Shown: positions 1 to 9,960 of the stretch, in pieces
Position numbering within the stretch: position 1 is the stretch's first letter
Layout of the letters: each line of letters opens with the position of its first letter
DNA from: a virus
Direction: 5' to 3' (one strand)
IMG/VR virus record: IMGVR_UViG_3300050132_000146
Location: 1-64,000 of that record
Length of the DNA: 64,000 nt
The notes under the pieces: generated by a model
What the model saw: the letters and a program-made list of their open reading frames with translations, nothing else
Database searches by the model: none
Told to the model about the DNA's origin: nothing
Made by a program: the position numbers and the translations under genes

Positions 1-53
1 AGTTGGCGGCGGAGTCGGTGGAGAATAGCAAAGGAATTCCAGGAGCACGATAA
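1..53 (+). CDS. C-terminal end of an upstream gene (partial)
   Basis: From base 3 a frame stays open to a TAA at 51-53, encoding about 16 residues ending GIPGAR. The TAA overlaps the next start as TAATG, the coupling seen throughout this genome, which is the main reason to treat it as a real gene end. Its position before tail genes suggests a head-tail or tail gene; no function can be read from so few residues. Confidence 0.5.
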   Translation, partial: LAAESVENSKGIPGAR

Positions 54-472
54 TGAGCACACCTATCAGCAACGCATTGGAAGCTGGATTTGCCAGCACT
101 CTACAGGGTCTTCTGGGAGGGTACACCACGGATCAGTTCCCCGTCCTACAAGGCGGTCAGATGACTGAAAGGGTAGCCCCGTACTCAGTTTGCTCCTGTG
201 ACTCTGTTGAGGAGGCCGCGCCATTGAGCGGGTTCTATACATTCGAAATGCGGGTACAGAGCGTGAGCAATATTGATGACTCGGACAGCTCAGCTCACCA
301 AGCCCGCACAGAGGCTCTCAGGCAGGCTATAGATGGCGTTGCTAGGTACAGCAAGGACGATGATTCAGGAACTCAATTACTTGGATTCTATTTAGTAAAA
401 GGCGAGACCTTTGTAGATGAACAAAATCTAATTGATGTCTACACGCTAACTGGATGCGTTAAGTTTATCTAA
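53..472 (+). CDS. Putative tail terminator/completion protein
   Basis: This 139-residue protein has no signal peptide or membrane segment. The stretch around residues 75-100 (SDSSAHQARTEALRQAI) resembles small tail-completion proteins, which typically have an alpha/beta fold of this size. It sits directly before a tail-tube candidate and the tape measure, where siphophages carry the tail terminator. The start has one of the few clear Shine-Dalgarno boxes in the window (AGGAG at 41-45, 7 bases before ATG). The family assignment is inference from position and size; it could be another minor tail protein. Confidence 0.6.
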   Translation: MSTPISNALEAGFASTLQGLLGGYTTDQFPVLQGGQMTERVAPYSVCSCDSVEEAAPLSGFYTFEMRVQSVSNIDDSDSSAHQARTEALRQAIDGVARYSKDDDSGTQLLGFYLVKGETFVDEQNLIDVYTLTGCVKFI

Positions 473-542
473 CACACAATCAAGTTGACACTAACAGAGA
501 AATTAATGCCGAAACGGCAAAACCACTCATCCTTTAAGAACT

Positions 543-926
543 ATGGCTTTTTCCCAGTACTCAGGCGGCACTACAATTATCTTTGGCTTCGATGATAGCG
601 CTGCCTCCACGCTAGCTGCCGCAATCGGGCTTCTGCCTCAGAACTTGAAGATCACGGGTACACCCGAGTTCTCGGCCTCTGCGAAGAACGAGGACGGAGA
701 AATCATCAATTACGTCCAGGGGCCCGACCAGTTCGCATTTTCCATGGAGGGCTTTTTGGAGAATCAGACGCTTTTCGGAGCCGCCAAGAACTTCACTTTC
801 TCAATCTATGGTGTGAATCGACTTTTCATCATCAATAGTAAAGAGGTGACAAAAGTGAATGTCGACTATCAAAAATGCACTATCTCAGGCATGAGTTACC
901 TTAATGTGACCCAGGAAGACATCTAA
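543..926 (+). CDS. Putative major tail tube protein
   Basis: A 127-residue, beta-rich, globular protein (MAFSQYSGG..., ending SYLNVTQEDI). Size and order match siphophage tail tube subunits: tail terminator, tube, chaperone, tape measure. The preceding 70-base gap has a small TGCCG-aaa-CGGCA hairpin (507-519) and a TTGACA hexamer at 484, either of which could support separate high-level expression. I do not recognise a specific Pfam family, so the function rests on synteny. Confidence 0.55.
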   Translation: MAFSQYSGGTTIIFGFDDSAASTLAAAIGLLPQNLKITGTPEFSASAKNEDGEIINYVQGPDQFAFSMEGFLENQTLFGAAKNFTFSIYGVNRLFIINSKEVTKVNVDYQKCTISGMSYLNVTQEDI

Positions 927-939
927 ACAATTCTTGCTT

Positions 940-1530
940 ATGTGGGAAGATTTCCACGAAGCAATGGCATCCAGGCCGCACCGTTTGCTCGGTCGCGGCC
1001 TGTTTCCTTTTTGCTCGTACCATCACTTCTGGTTAAAGATTCTCAATTCTCCTCTGCTTGTTGGAGGTGAGGTTTCTCTCGTGGACATAGAAGTGGCCGT
1101 TCGCATATGCTCGTGCAAATTCGGTCAAGCCGAACGGGTAATAAAGCCAAGGTGGACGGATAAGTGGAAAATTCTGTACTACCAGTTCCGCTACAACATC
1201 CCCGACCTATGTAATCAGTTTGCAGAATACATCCAAGACTACAACTCACCACCCGAGCGAGCACCAACTGGAGGAGAGGTACACTCAACCTCAACTGCCG
1301 AACCATTTCCTTATCAGGCATGGCTAGTGACGGGATTAATGTGTGTAATGGGGTTGACCGAGGAGCAGGCGTGGATGATGCCAATTGGCAAGGCCGAATG
1401 GTATCTATCTATTTCAAACGCATTTAGAGACAAAGAAACAGGTATTCTTGGTGGTCACGACAGAGAATTCATCGAAGGAATGAAGGCCAGGAAATTACAG
1501 CAAGAACAAAATGGCAATACAAGCATCTAA
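940..1530 (+). CDS. Putative tail assembly chaperone-position protein
   Basis: A 196-residue soluble protein between tube and tape measure, the usual place of tail assembly chaperones. The N-terminal RPHRLLGRGLFPFCSYHHFWL stretch recalls phage proteins with an LGR-x-L-x-PFS-x-GH pattern found before tape measure genes. ATG at 940 is preferred to an upstream TTG at 934. The 3' end overlaps the tape measure start by 20 bases. I see no second frame-shifted product like lambda G/GT. Function is inferred from position. Confidence 0.55.
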   Translation: MWEDFHEAMASRPHRLLGRGLFPFCSYHHFWLKILNSPLLVGGEVSLVDIEVAVRICSCKFGQAERVIKPRWTDKWKILYYQFRYNIPDLCNQFAEYIQDYNSPPERAPTGGEVHSTSTAEPFPYQAWLVTGLMCVMGLTEEQAWMMPIGKAEWYLSISNAFRDKETGILGGHDREFIEGMKARKLQQEQNGNTSI

Positions 1531-4500
1531 CGCGGCCGGTGTCGGCGTCAAGGCAGTCACCAAGGATCTGGCGGCACTGGAAAACGGTGCCTGGGGTGCT
1601 GTTGGCGCACTCGTAGCCGGTGAATCAAAAGCCCGTATCGCATGGGCAGGCTTCTCCCAATTCTTCCTCATAAAGATCCTTGGTCCAGTCGGACTCTTCT
1701 CTTCCGTTGCCCTGGGGGCTACCATCGCTCTAAACAAGATGGGCAAGGCATTCGCTGAGATGGGTATGGAGTCAGCAAAGTCAATGGAGTCCCTTACTCT
1801 ACGCTTCAAGCCACTCCTTGCCGGTCTCGAATCAGCCAAGAAGCGCATGGAGGAACTCGCATCCTTCTCCTCTCAGACCCCCTTCCAACTCACCGGAGTA
1901 GTAGAGGCCAACCAAACACTCCAAAGCCTCACCAAGGGCGCTCTATCGACCGTTGCGGGCATGAAGCTGGTCGGCGATGCTGCCGCTGTTGCTGGCGTTC
2001 CTATGGAGGATATGGCGGTAAAGGTTGGTCGTCTCTATGACGGACTTCAATCCGGTCGTCCTGTGGGCGAGGTGGCACTACACCTACAAGAGCTTGGCGT
2101 AATCTCTGGAACCACGCGTAACCAACTCGAATCCATGCAGGAGTCTGGTCGCGCCGGATCTGACGTGTGGAAAGTGGCCGCCGCTGACATCGGAAAAGCC
2201 TCTGGAGCGATGGCCGCACAGATGACCACACTTCGCGGACTCACCACAAACCTTGACGATAATAAAGAAGCATTCCAACGCGCCTTCGCCAACAACTATC
2301 TTGAGGGCGAGAAGGCAATGGTTGAGTCTGTTGCCGGTGCATATAAAAACCTGACACCGGCAATTAGCCTTGTTGGACAAACGGTTTCGTACATATCAAA
2401 CGCCTGGGATAAATTCAGGGCAGGTATTATCGACGTTATAAGCAAGAGCACCGTTGTTCAGGGTACAATCATTGCCATCGGTGCAGCTTTCTCAACACTA
2501 AGCGCCGCAGTCCTCGCTGCAACCACTATTTATGGCGGGTCATGGCTTCTGGGTCTCACAAAGAGTGCCGGTCTTGCAAAAGAGGCGGCGCAAGGATATG
2601 ATCTTCTTGGCGCATCAATGAAGTTAATGGCATCTTCGGCCAAAGAGGCCGCAATTGGAGATGCTGGACTTGCTGTTATCCAAAGAGAACAGGCTACTAT
2701 TGCCGCACAAGAAGGCGTTGAAATAATCAAGAAAACCGGGGCAATGGGTGCTCTTGGTGGTGCAACGAAAACTCTTCTTGGTGTTATTAAGTCGCTCACG
2801 ATAGGAATGGTTGAATTCCTTGCATCGGCAGTATTCGACCCTCTTGTTCTTGCTGCCGCAGCAGTAATTGGACTCGTTGTTTCATACCGATACATGGCAA
2901 ATGCCCAGAAGGAAGCAAAACAGGAGCTTGTAAATCTCAGTAATGCCATTGTTGAGCACACGGCACTGCTCGATAAACAGCGTCTAGCTATTCGTACAAT
3001 CGCCGACCTTAATGCCCAGTACGCAGCAGAACTCACAAACGTAGCTGATGCATATGAGAAGCTTGGCCAAGCCAAGGCGAAGTCAGACCTTAACCCTAAC
3101 GATCAGAACCTAAAAACCAAGGTTTCCATCGCTCAAGAGGGTGTTCGTCAGGCCGATTCAGCCTTCAATAAAACCAAAGGAATAAAGTACGGTGACTTGG
3201 CTTTCGCTCCAGGCGAACAAACCGAAGCAGAACGCCTCGCCAAGAATCGTGAACTAGCTGAGTCACAGTTCAGCCACGACCTAAACAAAATGTCCCCAGA
3301 AGGACAGGTTTCAGCACTCCGTGAAAAGAAGGCTGAATACGACCGTCTGGCTGCTGAAAACAGCAACAAGAACAAGGAGTTCGAGGACACGCAAGCCAAT
3401 GCAGCAACTGCGGGGGCTAATCGTGGTGAGATTCAGGCCAAGATCGACGCAGCAATCCACCGTCGTGACCAACTGTCTGGAACCACTATTAAGACGAAGG
3501 TTTCATCGGGCGGTGATTACGCTTCAGAAGAAGATACGTCATACGGCGATGCCGTAGCATCTCGCGCCAAGGGTATTAAGGAAGCCCAGGACGAAGCGGA
3601 CAAGCTGTACGCCTCTCTACACGCTCTACCCGATGCCGCTGTGGCCGTAGACAAAGCTCTTGCTTCAGGCGATGCTCTGGTTGTGCTGAAAACCAAACTC
3701 GGATGGGTTGAAGCCCTTGCGACCGCTAATGAACGTCTTCAGGTGTCCACCCAATCCCTTGTGGATGCTGACAAGGAATATGCCAAAGCCTCTCAAGATG
3801 GCGATGAAAAAGCCAAGAAGGCCGCTGCCGACAAGCAAAACCTGGCCAAGAAAGCAGTTGAAAACTACACAAAGGATGTCCAAACAGCCACAAACGTAGT
3901 TGGATCTCATCTTGGCATGGACCCAAATAAAGCCACACTGGGACGCCAGCGCGACATCATCCAGGGTCAGATCACTGAAGTCCAATCGCAACGCAATGAA
4001 GCGTCCTCAAAAGGTCAGGATATGGGTCGTGTTCTTTCTGATAAGGAGAAGGAACTTTCTCTTGCCGAGAAAACAGAAGAATACGAAACCTCAAAGAAGC
4101 AAGCAGAACTCGACAACCTGGGACCACTAAACCTGGAGTACGCGCTGAAGATCAAGATTCTACAGATCGAAGAATCACGCCTAAAGCAACTTCGTGCTGA
4201 TAATCAAATCAGCCAGAGTCAGCTTGACCATGGAATTGCTAATCTCGCGATTGAAAAGCAGTCCCTGGACGTTGTGACTCGTCGTACAGCAATGGCAGCA
4301 AAGATTGGACAGGACGTTGAGGGCCTTTCAATTATGGCGTCAGGTCAAGATGCTTCAGGTGATACTCATGGAGCACTTGAATCCCGTAATCGTCAGCGCG
4401 TAGAAGAACGTAAAGCCAAGCAAATGGAAATTGAAGACTTTGCTAAGTCTCATTTTGCCAATAAGGGCGATCAGGATGATTACATTAAGACTCAGGGAAT

Positions 4501-5650
4501 CCATGAGGATGAGAAAAAGAAGCAGGCTGACGAAGAAGATAAGAATCGAGTTGAATATCGAGACAACCAATCCGACAGATCATTGTCTCGCAAGGGCACC
4601 GAGACCGACGTTGCGCAACAACTAATCGGCGAACTAGAAGCCAAGAAGAAACTCATCGACCTTGATGCAGAAGAACTCGAAAACAAGCGCAAAATAGGTG
4701 CCATCACCGAAAAGGAACTCGCTAACGGAATGGCCGAACTCGCTCTTGAGAACAAGCGCATCGAAGCTGAGCAAAAGCGTGCCACCATCAAATCCAAACT
4801 CGCCCAAGACTCAGCCCAGTCCTCAATCGACGAAGAGAACGACCAATACCACAACCGCCCAATCTCAGCTCAGCACGACAAATACCGTCGTCAAGCTTCC
4901 GACCGCGCAATCCGCGAGCAGGAGCTAAAGGACGAGGCCATGGGTCTTGACCAAAGCGAGCGCTACAACCACATCAAAAAGGGTCTCAGCCAGTTTGATG
5001 CAGGAACAAAGCGCGAGAACCGTGGAGAGGGCCTGGACGGTGCCCGTGCGGCGCTAAATAAGGTTGCTGAAGGTTGGCTTGACTTCCTGAATGCATTCAA
5101 GGAACTTATGGACAAGGTTCGTGAGTACCGCTCACAGCTCCAGGTCAAGGAACTCCGAGCCACCGGAAACGATGACGACGCCAAGAAAGCTGACCGAATC
5201 GAATCTCAAAAGGCGTTTGACTCCCGCGTTAAGGACATCATGAAGGACACCGGAACCTCAAAAGAGGACGCCACCGCCTACGTGAACCGTGAAATGAAGG
5301 CGGATCACGATGCGCCAATCAACAAGAACCTCAAGGAACTCAAGGATGAGCTTGCTAAAAAGCAGGAAGAACTGAAGTACGATCAGGCGCATCAGAAGCG
5401 CGAATACCACCAGGGAATGCAGATCGTCACCAAGGAGGGCTCCATCGGCGGCTCCATGGCCCTCCGTTCCGCCTCATACTACAAGACTGACGCTGAAAAG
5501 ACCCATCAGGATCTCCTGGACATCAAGAAGATCCTCACAACCATCCAGCAGACCGCTGGTGATTCATACGTTGTCCACTCCGTATCGCGACCAGTAATTG
5601 ACACGATCAATGTCGCTACACAGGGCGGAATGGCCACAATCAAGGTTTAA
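1511..5650 (+). CDS. Tail tape measure protein
   Basis: At 1379 residues this is the longest protein in the window. Tape measure proteins span the tail tube, set its length and help DNA entry. Residues about 90-140 (LTLRFKPLLAGLESAKKRM onward) show the N-terminal pattern of the family. Hydrophobic segments lie near residues 50-75, 315-350 and 430-465, followed by some 850 residues of charged Lys/Glu/Ala-rich predicted coiled coil, then a short compact C-terminus. It overlaps the chaperone-position gene and is followed 6 bases later by a fibre-like gene. No lysozyme or peptidase domain is visible. Length predicts a tail of roughly 200 nm by the usual 0.15 nm per residue rule (inference). Confidence 0.9.
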   Translation: MAIQASNAAGVGVKAVTKDLAALENGAWGAVGALVAGESKARIAWAGFSQFFLIKILGPVGLFSSVALGATIALNKMGKAFAEMGMESAKSMESLTLRFKPLLAGLESAKKRMEELASFSSQTPFQLTGVVEANQTLQSLTKGALSTVAGMKLVGDAAAVAGVPMEDMAVKVGRLYDGLQSGRPVGEVALHLQELGVISGTTRNQLESMQESGRAGSDVWKVAAADIGKASGAMAAQMTTLRGLTTNLDDNKEAFQRAFANNYLEGEKAMVESVAGAYKNLTPAISLVGQTVSYISNAWDKFRAGIIDVISKSTVVQGTIIAIGAAFSTLSAAVLAATTIYGGSWLLGLTKSAGLAKEAAQGYDLLGASMKLMASSAKEAAIGDAGLAVIQREQATIAAQEGVEIIKKTGAMGALGGATKTLLGVIKSLTIGMVEFLASAVFDPLVLAAAAVIGLVVSYRYMANAQKEAKQELVNLSNAIVEHTALLDKQRLAIRTIADLNAQYAAELTNVADAYEKLGQAKAKSDLNPNDQNLKTKVSIAQEGVRQADSAFNKTKGIKYGDLAFAPGEQTEAERLAKNRELAESQFSHDLNKMSPEGQVSALREKKAEYDRLAAENSNKNKEFEDTQANAATAGANRGEIQAKIDAAIHRRDQLSGTTIKTKVSSGGDYASEEDTSYGDAVASRAKGIKEAQDEADKLYASLHALPDAAVAVDKALASGDALVVLKTKLGWVEALATANERLQVSTQSLVDADKEYAKASQDGDEKAKKAAADKQNLAKKAVENYTKDVQTATNVVGSHLGMDPNKATLGRQRDIIQGQITEVQSQRNEASSKGQDMGRVLSDKEKELSLAEKTEEYETSKKQAELDNLGPLNLEYALKIKILQIEESRLKQLRADNQISQSQLDHGIANLAIEKQSLDVVTRRTAMAAKIGQDVEGLSIMASGQDASGDTHGALESRNRQRVEERKAKQMEIEDFAKSHFANKGDQDDYIKTQGIHEDEKKKQADEEDKNRVEYRDNQSDRSLSRKGTETDVAQQLIGELEAKKKLIDLDAEELENKRKIGAITEKELANGMAELALENKRIEAEQKRATIKSKLAQDSAQSSIDEENDQYHNRPISAQHDKYRRQASDRAIREQELKDEAMGLDQSERYNHIKKGLSQFDAGTKRENRGEGLDGARAALNKVAEGWLDFLNAFKELMDKVREYRSQLQVKELRATGNDDDAKKADRIESQKAFDSRVKDIMKDTGTSKEDATAYVNREMKADHDAPINKNLKELKDELAKKQEELKYDQAHQKREYHQGMQIVTKEGSIGGSMALRSASYYKTDAEKTHQDLLDIKKILTTIQQTAGDSYVVHSVSRPVIDTINVATQGGMATIKV

Positions 5651-5656
5651 TACATC

Positions 5657-7849
5657 ATGCCACTAACACCATCACTTGGGTCTCCTACAGTTTCGTTAAT
5701 CACGGTCGGTTCTGCTGTGCTCGGTGGGTCTGTTACCACGGGTAACGGTTCCCCAACCATTGCAATAGGAATTGTTTACGCCCCGGCCTCTGCTGGAACT
5801 GGTGTTCTTACATTGAATCATGCTGGTGCAACCACAATCCAGACATCTTCATTCGCTCAGTACGGTTCTACTGGGGCATTCTCGTTCCACTTCCCTGTTT
5901 CCGGTCTGAGCGCTGGTGTTCTTTACAACTTTGTTGCGGTTGCTGGTAATGTTGTTGGTGGTAATGCTTATTCTTCGGTTGGGCACTTTTCTACCCTTTC
6001 ACAGAACTGCAATCTGTCTGGACTTTCTATTTTTCCAGGTACGCTTACGCCTGGATTTGATCCATCCACAACCTCATACAGCGTTTTACTTCCTGTAGCC
6101 ACCACAAGCGCACAGCTTACGGCCACTAGACAACAAAACAACGCCACGATCAAGATCAATGGTCAGACGGCATCGTCTGGTGGTCTAAATACATTGACGC
6201 TTGTTCCTGGGGCCAATGTGGTTCCGGTTCTAGTTACGGCTCAGGATGGCGTTACGACACAGACGTACACGGTTACGGTTAATTGTGGTTTAGCCCCGGT
6301 TGTATCGTCACCAACATCTTCCGATGTAACATCCACTACTGTAACATTAGGCGGAAATGTGACGAGTGATGGTGGGTCTACGATTACAGATCGAGGTATT
6401 GTTGTTGGGTATAGCGCCATTAATTCAGATACCGCAACAGGAACTCCGTCTAAATTCAATCAAACGCCAATTATTGGCGGACCAAATATTAATCAATATT
6501 CAACATCAGGTACAACGGGTGCATTCACCCTGTCTGCCGCTGACTATTTGGGAGGACCAATATCAATTATTGGTGGTGTAGTGTACTCTTTTGCCGCATA
6601 TGCAACAAATGCAGCGGGAACCACATATAGCGATTACGCTAAGTTCACAACCGTTGGCGCTGACGGGTTTATCAGTTCATTCAAGATCAGCAAGGGTGAT
6701 ATTTCGCCACTATTTAATCCAGGCGTATTCTCATACACATCAACTGTACCAAACTCTGTTTCAGAGATCTCTATTTGCCCCACCCCTCTTCATAGGGACA
6801 CGGTTTGCAGTATAAACGGAAATCCGGCAGTAGGTGGAACCGGTTACGTATTCCCGCTTGTTGTTGGAAGTAATGTGTTTACCGTCATTGGTGTAAGCGG
6901 AAACGGATCAAACACCCGTACCTACACCCTAACCGTAACCCGATCAATATTCCAAATCCAAGTAAACTCCCCACTAGCCTACGTAATCGGTGGTAAATTC
7001 GGGAACCAACTAGTCTATGGAAATACCGGACTAAACGTACAAGAAGCTGGCGACATCACAACGGATCGTTTCGGCGTGTCCGCAGGTACGTGTGTGTTCG
7101 TTTCTCCAAAGAACAATGTACTTGAACTATCCGAGCAATTCCTTCATCTAGGAGTCGCAACGCATCCGTATGCGAACTGGCTTGTACTAACCAACAAGCG
7201 CGTAGTCATGTCTCCCGGTGTCTCAACCGTTGTCTGCACCTTCGAAGGGATCAAAAACCCCTCCGAGTTCATCTACAGCTTTGAAGCAGGTGCCACGCAG
7301 GAACCAATCCAAACCCATCCAAATTTCATCATCCTGGGCCAGCAATACGGCGTATGGACCGTGACTGATCCGAATACTCAGGTTTCTAATATTGTGGGAG
7401 GTGTTGAGGGTGGCATATTGCCGTCGTATGCTCAATTGTATCAGGGTCAGTTCGGTGGATTCCGCACAACCTCGAAACTTGCTGGTCTGGAGAACTACCT
7501 TGACTTCGGTGGCGCTACTTGGTCAGCAACTCAGGCCACTCCAGAGCCTCCGACTAACGCCCTGGCTACGATTGGCCACATATCAGTCCCTCTTGGCACC
7601 CCACCCATCTTCGATGATGGTCGAAGCGTGTTCTTCATTGGTCGCGGACCAAAAGGAGCCATCCTCGAAGAAATCGACTCGATCCAGCGTAACTGGCTGT
7701 ATATGGGCATGAACTTCACGCAACGAGGTTCGGCATACATGGTTACGCACAACTGGCTTTTGTCTGGTCCTGGTGGGTGGAATCCACTTATCTACTCCAA
7801 CGTTCCATTCGATCTTGGCGACGTTCAATCACCCGACTTCACCCTCTAA
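5657..7849 (+). CDS. Multi-domain beta-sandwich tail protein (Ig/FN3-like and cadherin-like repeats)
   Basis: A 730-residue Ser/Thr/Gly-rich protein. Residues about 1-115 and 210-330 are two fibronectin/Ig-like units that each end in a YxF-A-x-A-xN-x-x-G motif and a FST/FTT strand. Residues about 120-210 and 335-430 are two cadherin-like beta-sandwich units (PF12733 style) with signatures LSxLxxxxGxLxPxFxPxxxxY and YTLTV. The last 300 residues form a separate domain, perhaps the virion-anchoring or receptor-binding part. Such domains commonly decorate phage tails and bind surface glycans weakly. It follows the tape measure directly, so a distal tail or side-fibre role is likely. Confidence 0.75.
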   Translation: MPLTPSLGSPTVSLITVGSAVLGGSVTTGNGSPTIAIGIVYAPASAGTGVLTLNHAGATTIQTSSFAQYGSTGAFSFHFPVSGLSAGVLYNFVAVAGNVVGGNAYSSVGHFSTLSQNCNLSGLSIFPGTLTPGFDPSTTSYSVLLPVATTSAQLTATRQQNNATIKINGQTASSGGLNTLTLVPGANVVPVLVTAQDGVTTQTYTVTVNCGLAPVVSSPTSSDVTSTTVTLGGNVTSDGGSTITDRGIVVGYSAINSDTATGTPSKFNQTPIIGGPNINQYSTSGTTGAFTLSAADYLGGPISIIGGVVYSFAAYATNAAGTTYSDYAKFTTVGADGFISSFKISKGDISPLFNPGVFSYTSTVPNSVSEISICPTPLHRDTVCSINGNPAVGGTGYVFPLVVGSNVFTVIGVSGNGSNTRTYTLTVTRSIFQIQVNSPLAYVIGGKFGNQLVYGNTGLNVQEAGDITTDRFGVSAGTCVFVSPKNNVLELSEQFLHLGVATHPYANWLVLTNKRVVMSPGVSTVVCTFEGIKNPSEFIYSFEAGATQEPIQTHPNFIILGQQYGVWTVTDPNTQVSNIVGGVEGGILPSYAQLYQGQFGGFRTTSKLAGLENYLDFGGATWSATQATPEPPTNALATIGHISVPLGTPPIFDDGRSVFFIGRGPKGAILEEIDSIQRNWLYMGMNFTQRGSAYMVTHNWLLSGPGGWNPLIYSNVPFDLGDVQSPDFTL

Positions 7850-8040
7850 TGATCCAGCGCCAGAAACTTCTCGTCCGCAAGATCGGGAATAAAACACTGA
7901 TTACGCTTCCACCAACAAGACCCGTTTCGATGGCATACCGAATGATCGGAATGTCCACGGCTCTCGTTTACCAATCTGGCATGATTGGACCTATTATCAT
8001 GGGCGTATCAGTGGCTTCCGTTGGGGTACATATGCTATGA
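7849..8040 (+). CDS. Small membrane-like protein, function unknown
   Basis: 63 residues from an ATG that overlaps the previous stop as TAATG. The N-terminus is basic (RQKLLVRKIGNK) and residues about 35-60 are hydrophobic (GMIGPIIMGVSVASVGV), so one membrane segment is likely. A holin-like or tail-associated role is possible but unsupported. Coupling to both neighbours supports translation. Confidence 0.6.
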   Translation: MIQRQKLLVRKIGNKTLITLPPTRPVSMAYRMIGMSTALVYQSGMIGPIIMGVSVASVGVHML

Positions 8041-8291
8041 CCAGAAAGCCAATCATCTTTGCAGGTTTGCCAAAGACTGTTTCAGAGCAGAATCAGTTGG
8101 ATCAGTACAACCATGGTGTGAAATGGTCCGAATCAAAGCCAGCATCAATCGCAGGAAACTGGATGGGGCCGCGTCAGATCCCACCGGCATATGGACAGCA
8201 AAGACCCGCTCCAACGAAGAATATACTTCGTGTGAGCGGGTCGCTGAATTTGCTATCAATCAATGGCAGGGTGCTTTTGTCTCCCCAGTAG
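8037..8291 (+). CDS. Small hypothetical protein at end of tail operon
   Basis: 84 residues, starting in an ATGA overlap with the preceding stop. The composition is soluble, Gln/Pro/Ser-rich, with no recognised motif. Its last 36 bases overlap the end of the convergent glycosyltransferase gene. Probably the last gene of the rightward tail operon. Confidence 0.5.
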   Translation: MTRKPIIFAGLPKTVSEQNQLDQYNHGVKWSESKPASIAGNWMGPRQIPPAYGQQRPAPTKNILRVSGSLNLLSINGRVLLSPQ

Positions 8292-9368
8292 TTCGACAAC
8301 CGAGTCGATTACTTGCTCTGGTGTGATTGATGCGATCACGGTGCAGAACTTTGCGTGGGTGCAGGGGCGGTTGGGCGGGAATACGATGTTTTGCGAACTA
8401 TGAAAGAAACACGGGCTACAACCACCCTTTGGCTCAAGTACCGTACAGAAGTCGGGATTTGTCACCCTAAGAGCAGACGGGAATGAACCGAAGATCGCTA
8501 CAGTTGGTATACTCAGCGCCTGGGCTACGTGGAACAAGGATGAATCCGGCGTAAGCGCCACGTCACAGGTTTGTAGAACCGCCACGGATTCACGCATACC
8601 CAACCCATCGTTGGCCAAGTTGGTGCATCCAGGAAGGTCCACCTTCATTTGTCCAGGCTTACCGAACATGAAAACCTCGTGACCCATACTGGCGAGTGTG
8701 GCGCAGACGGTGGATAGTAGAGATGGGTGATAGGATCGTACAGGGCTGCTTGCAGCGACTTGGACGCCAATCCTGAGTGATTGGGTTCGCGGATAGCGGC
8801 GAAGCGCCTCAATGGCCTCTAATGGGCTTACATGCCATTCCAGGCGGCGTGAGTCGAGCGTTATTCCGATCTTCTGCGCGAATAGGTCTACAGCGTGGAT
8901 GTGTTCGGCTTCGGGGTTGTGCTCGATTAGGTTTTCATAGAAATACACAGCATCTCCTGGCTCAACAATGGATTGAGGAATTGGGGATGACATGACTTCA
9001 CAATTTACTCCATCGAAAGCAATCTTGTACTCATCGCCACAGACAACCACAACCCGGCACCTTGGCCACTTTGTTTTAAGTGCACGAATGGTTGGACCCA
9101 TGAAAAGACAATCTCCGTGGCCACCATATCTCCACAAGTACACTGTATGACCGTTCATGGAACGACGTGGTTGGATGGGAATATCGAACGCCTCGTTTAC
9201 GTGGGTCATGGACAAAAGGGATCGGCTCTTTCCGTCTGGACACGGAATTAACTGTGTGTCCTGAAGCATCATTCCTGATGTCTGACTGGTCAGCCAGTAC
9301 CGCTCCCCTGGCATCATGGTTGCGCCGCCAAAGACTGGAACCGGGTAATCGACTGAGACTAAATTCAT
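8256..9368 (-). CDS. Glycosyltransferase family 9-like (heptosyltransferase fold)
   Basis: 370 residues with the GT-B layout of family 9 enzymes such as the lipopolysaccharide heptosyltransferases. The N-terminal half has LWRYGGHGDCLFMGPTIRAL, the glycine-rich acceptor-side loop. The C-terminal half has ALTPDSSLFHVAQALSIP and VAIFGS, the usual ADP-sugar-binding region. It shares a 4-base overlap with the next gene upstream in the same operon. In a phage it might add a sugar to virion proteins or change host surface polysaccharide; the sugar cannot be read from sequence. Confidence 0.8.
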   Translation of the reverse strand: MNLVSVDYPVPVFGGATMMPGERYWLTSQTSGMMLQDTQLIPCPDGKSRSLLSMTHVNEAFDIPIQPRRSMNGHTVYLWRYGGHGDCLFMGPTIRALKTKWPRCRVVVVCGDEYKIAFDGVNCEVMSSPIPQSIVEPGDAVYFYENLIEHNPEAEHIHAVDLFAQKIGITLDSRRLEWHVSPLEAIEALRRYPRTQSLRIGVQVAASSPVRSYHPSLLSTVCATLASMGHEVFMFGKPGQMKVDLPGCTNLANDGLGMRESVAVLQTCDVALTPDSSLFHVAQALSIPTVAIFGSFPSALRVTNPDFCTVLEPKGGCSPCFFHSSQNIVFPPNRPCTHAKFCTVIASITPEQVIDSVVELLGRQKHPAID

Positions 9369-9958
9369 GGTGTGTAAAACGTGTGGCTTTCTGGAAACAA
9401 TTTATCGCACAACATCGCGCTGATCTTCCGCATATCCGCGTAATGCGAGTCGGGAGGTGGAGTCCTGGATGTGCCATCGTCCGTTACCTTTGCTCGACCC
9501 CCTGTACCATCGAATCCCACAAGCGTCAAGCTCGAACATCCTAAATAATAAGCAAAGTGAATCGCCGGATGTGACGAACTAGTGGCGATGTATAGTTGTT
9601 TGGACTTCGCCAGCTCATCACGAGTCTGGCGTAAGCGACCAGCACGACCCTCAACGGTGTTACCGAAGTGGGCAAACGGCAATGAGTCATCCGGCAGGAA
9701 TGAGCTTTCTTTACCCCAGGCGTTCAAGTATGGAATACCGCGAATCCACTGTGTTGGATGATGGCTCCACTGATTTGCGTCCTGATCGCATGAAATGCTA
9801 TAATGTGTTTTTGTTACCGAGCACACGTTATTAATCCCAATCACAATATGCCCGCTCGTATCGGGCTTATTCTCCAGCCACTTATCCAACGATGGACCAC
9901 GGCCAAGGAGGATGCACGGGAATCCCGCGTAACGGTTGTTTAGATTCTCGAATGTCAT
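9365..9958 (-). CDS. DUF115/CST-I-like glycan-related protein
   Basis: 197 residues opening with CILLGRGPSLDKW, the nucleotide-binding motif shared by DUF115 proteins and CST-I-type sialyltransferases (G-x-G-P-S-L). Later ATSSSHPAIHFAYYLGCSSLTLVGFDG matches the second conserved block of that superfamily. It lies between the glycosyltransferase and methyltransferase genes, with a 4-base overlap and a 2-base gap, so the three act together. The donor and acceptor are unknown. Confidence 0.65.
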   Translation of the reverse strand: MTFENLNNRYAGFPCILLGRGPSLDKWLENKPDTSGHIVIGINNVCSVTKTHYSISCDQDANQWSHHPTQWIRGIPYLNAWGKESSFLPDDSLPFAHFGNTVEGRAGRLRQTRDELAKSKQLYIATSSSHPAIHFAYYLGCSSLTLVGFDGTGGRAKVTDDGTSRTPPPDSHYADMRKISAMLCDKLFPESHTFYTP

Positions 9959-9960
9959 AA

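Noticed and set aside
484-525. Promoter before the tail tube gene from TTGACA
   Set aside because: The -10 position reads GCCGAA; kept only as a motif remark.
2530-3075. Minus-strand 181-codon frame inside the tape measure gene
   Set aside because: Antisense shadow of a well-supported long gene; Ser/Ala/Arg composition reflects the reverse complement of its codons.
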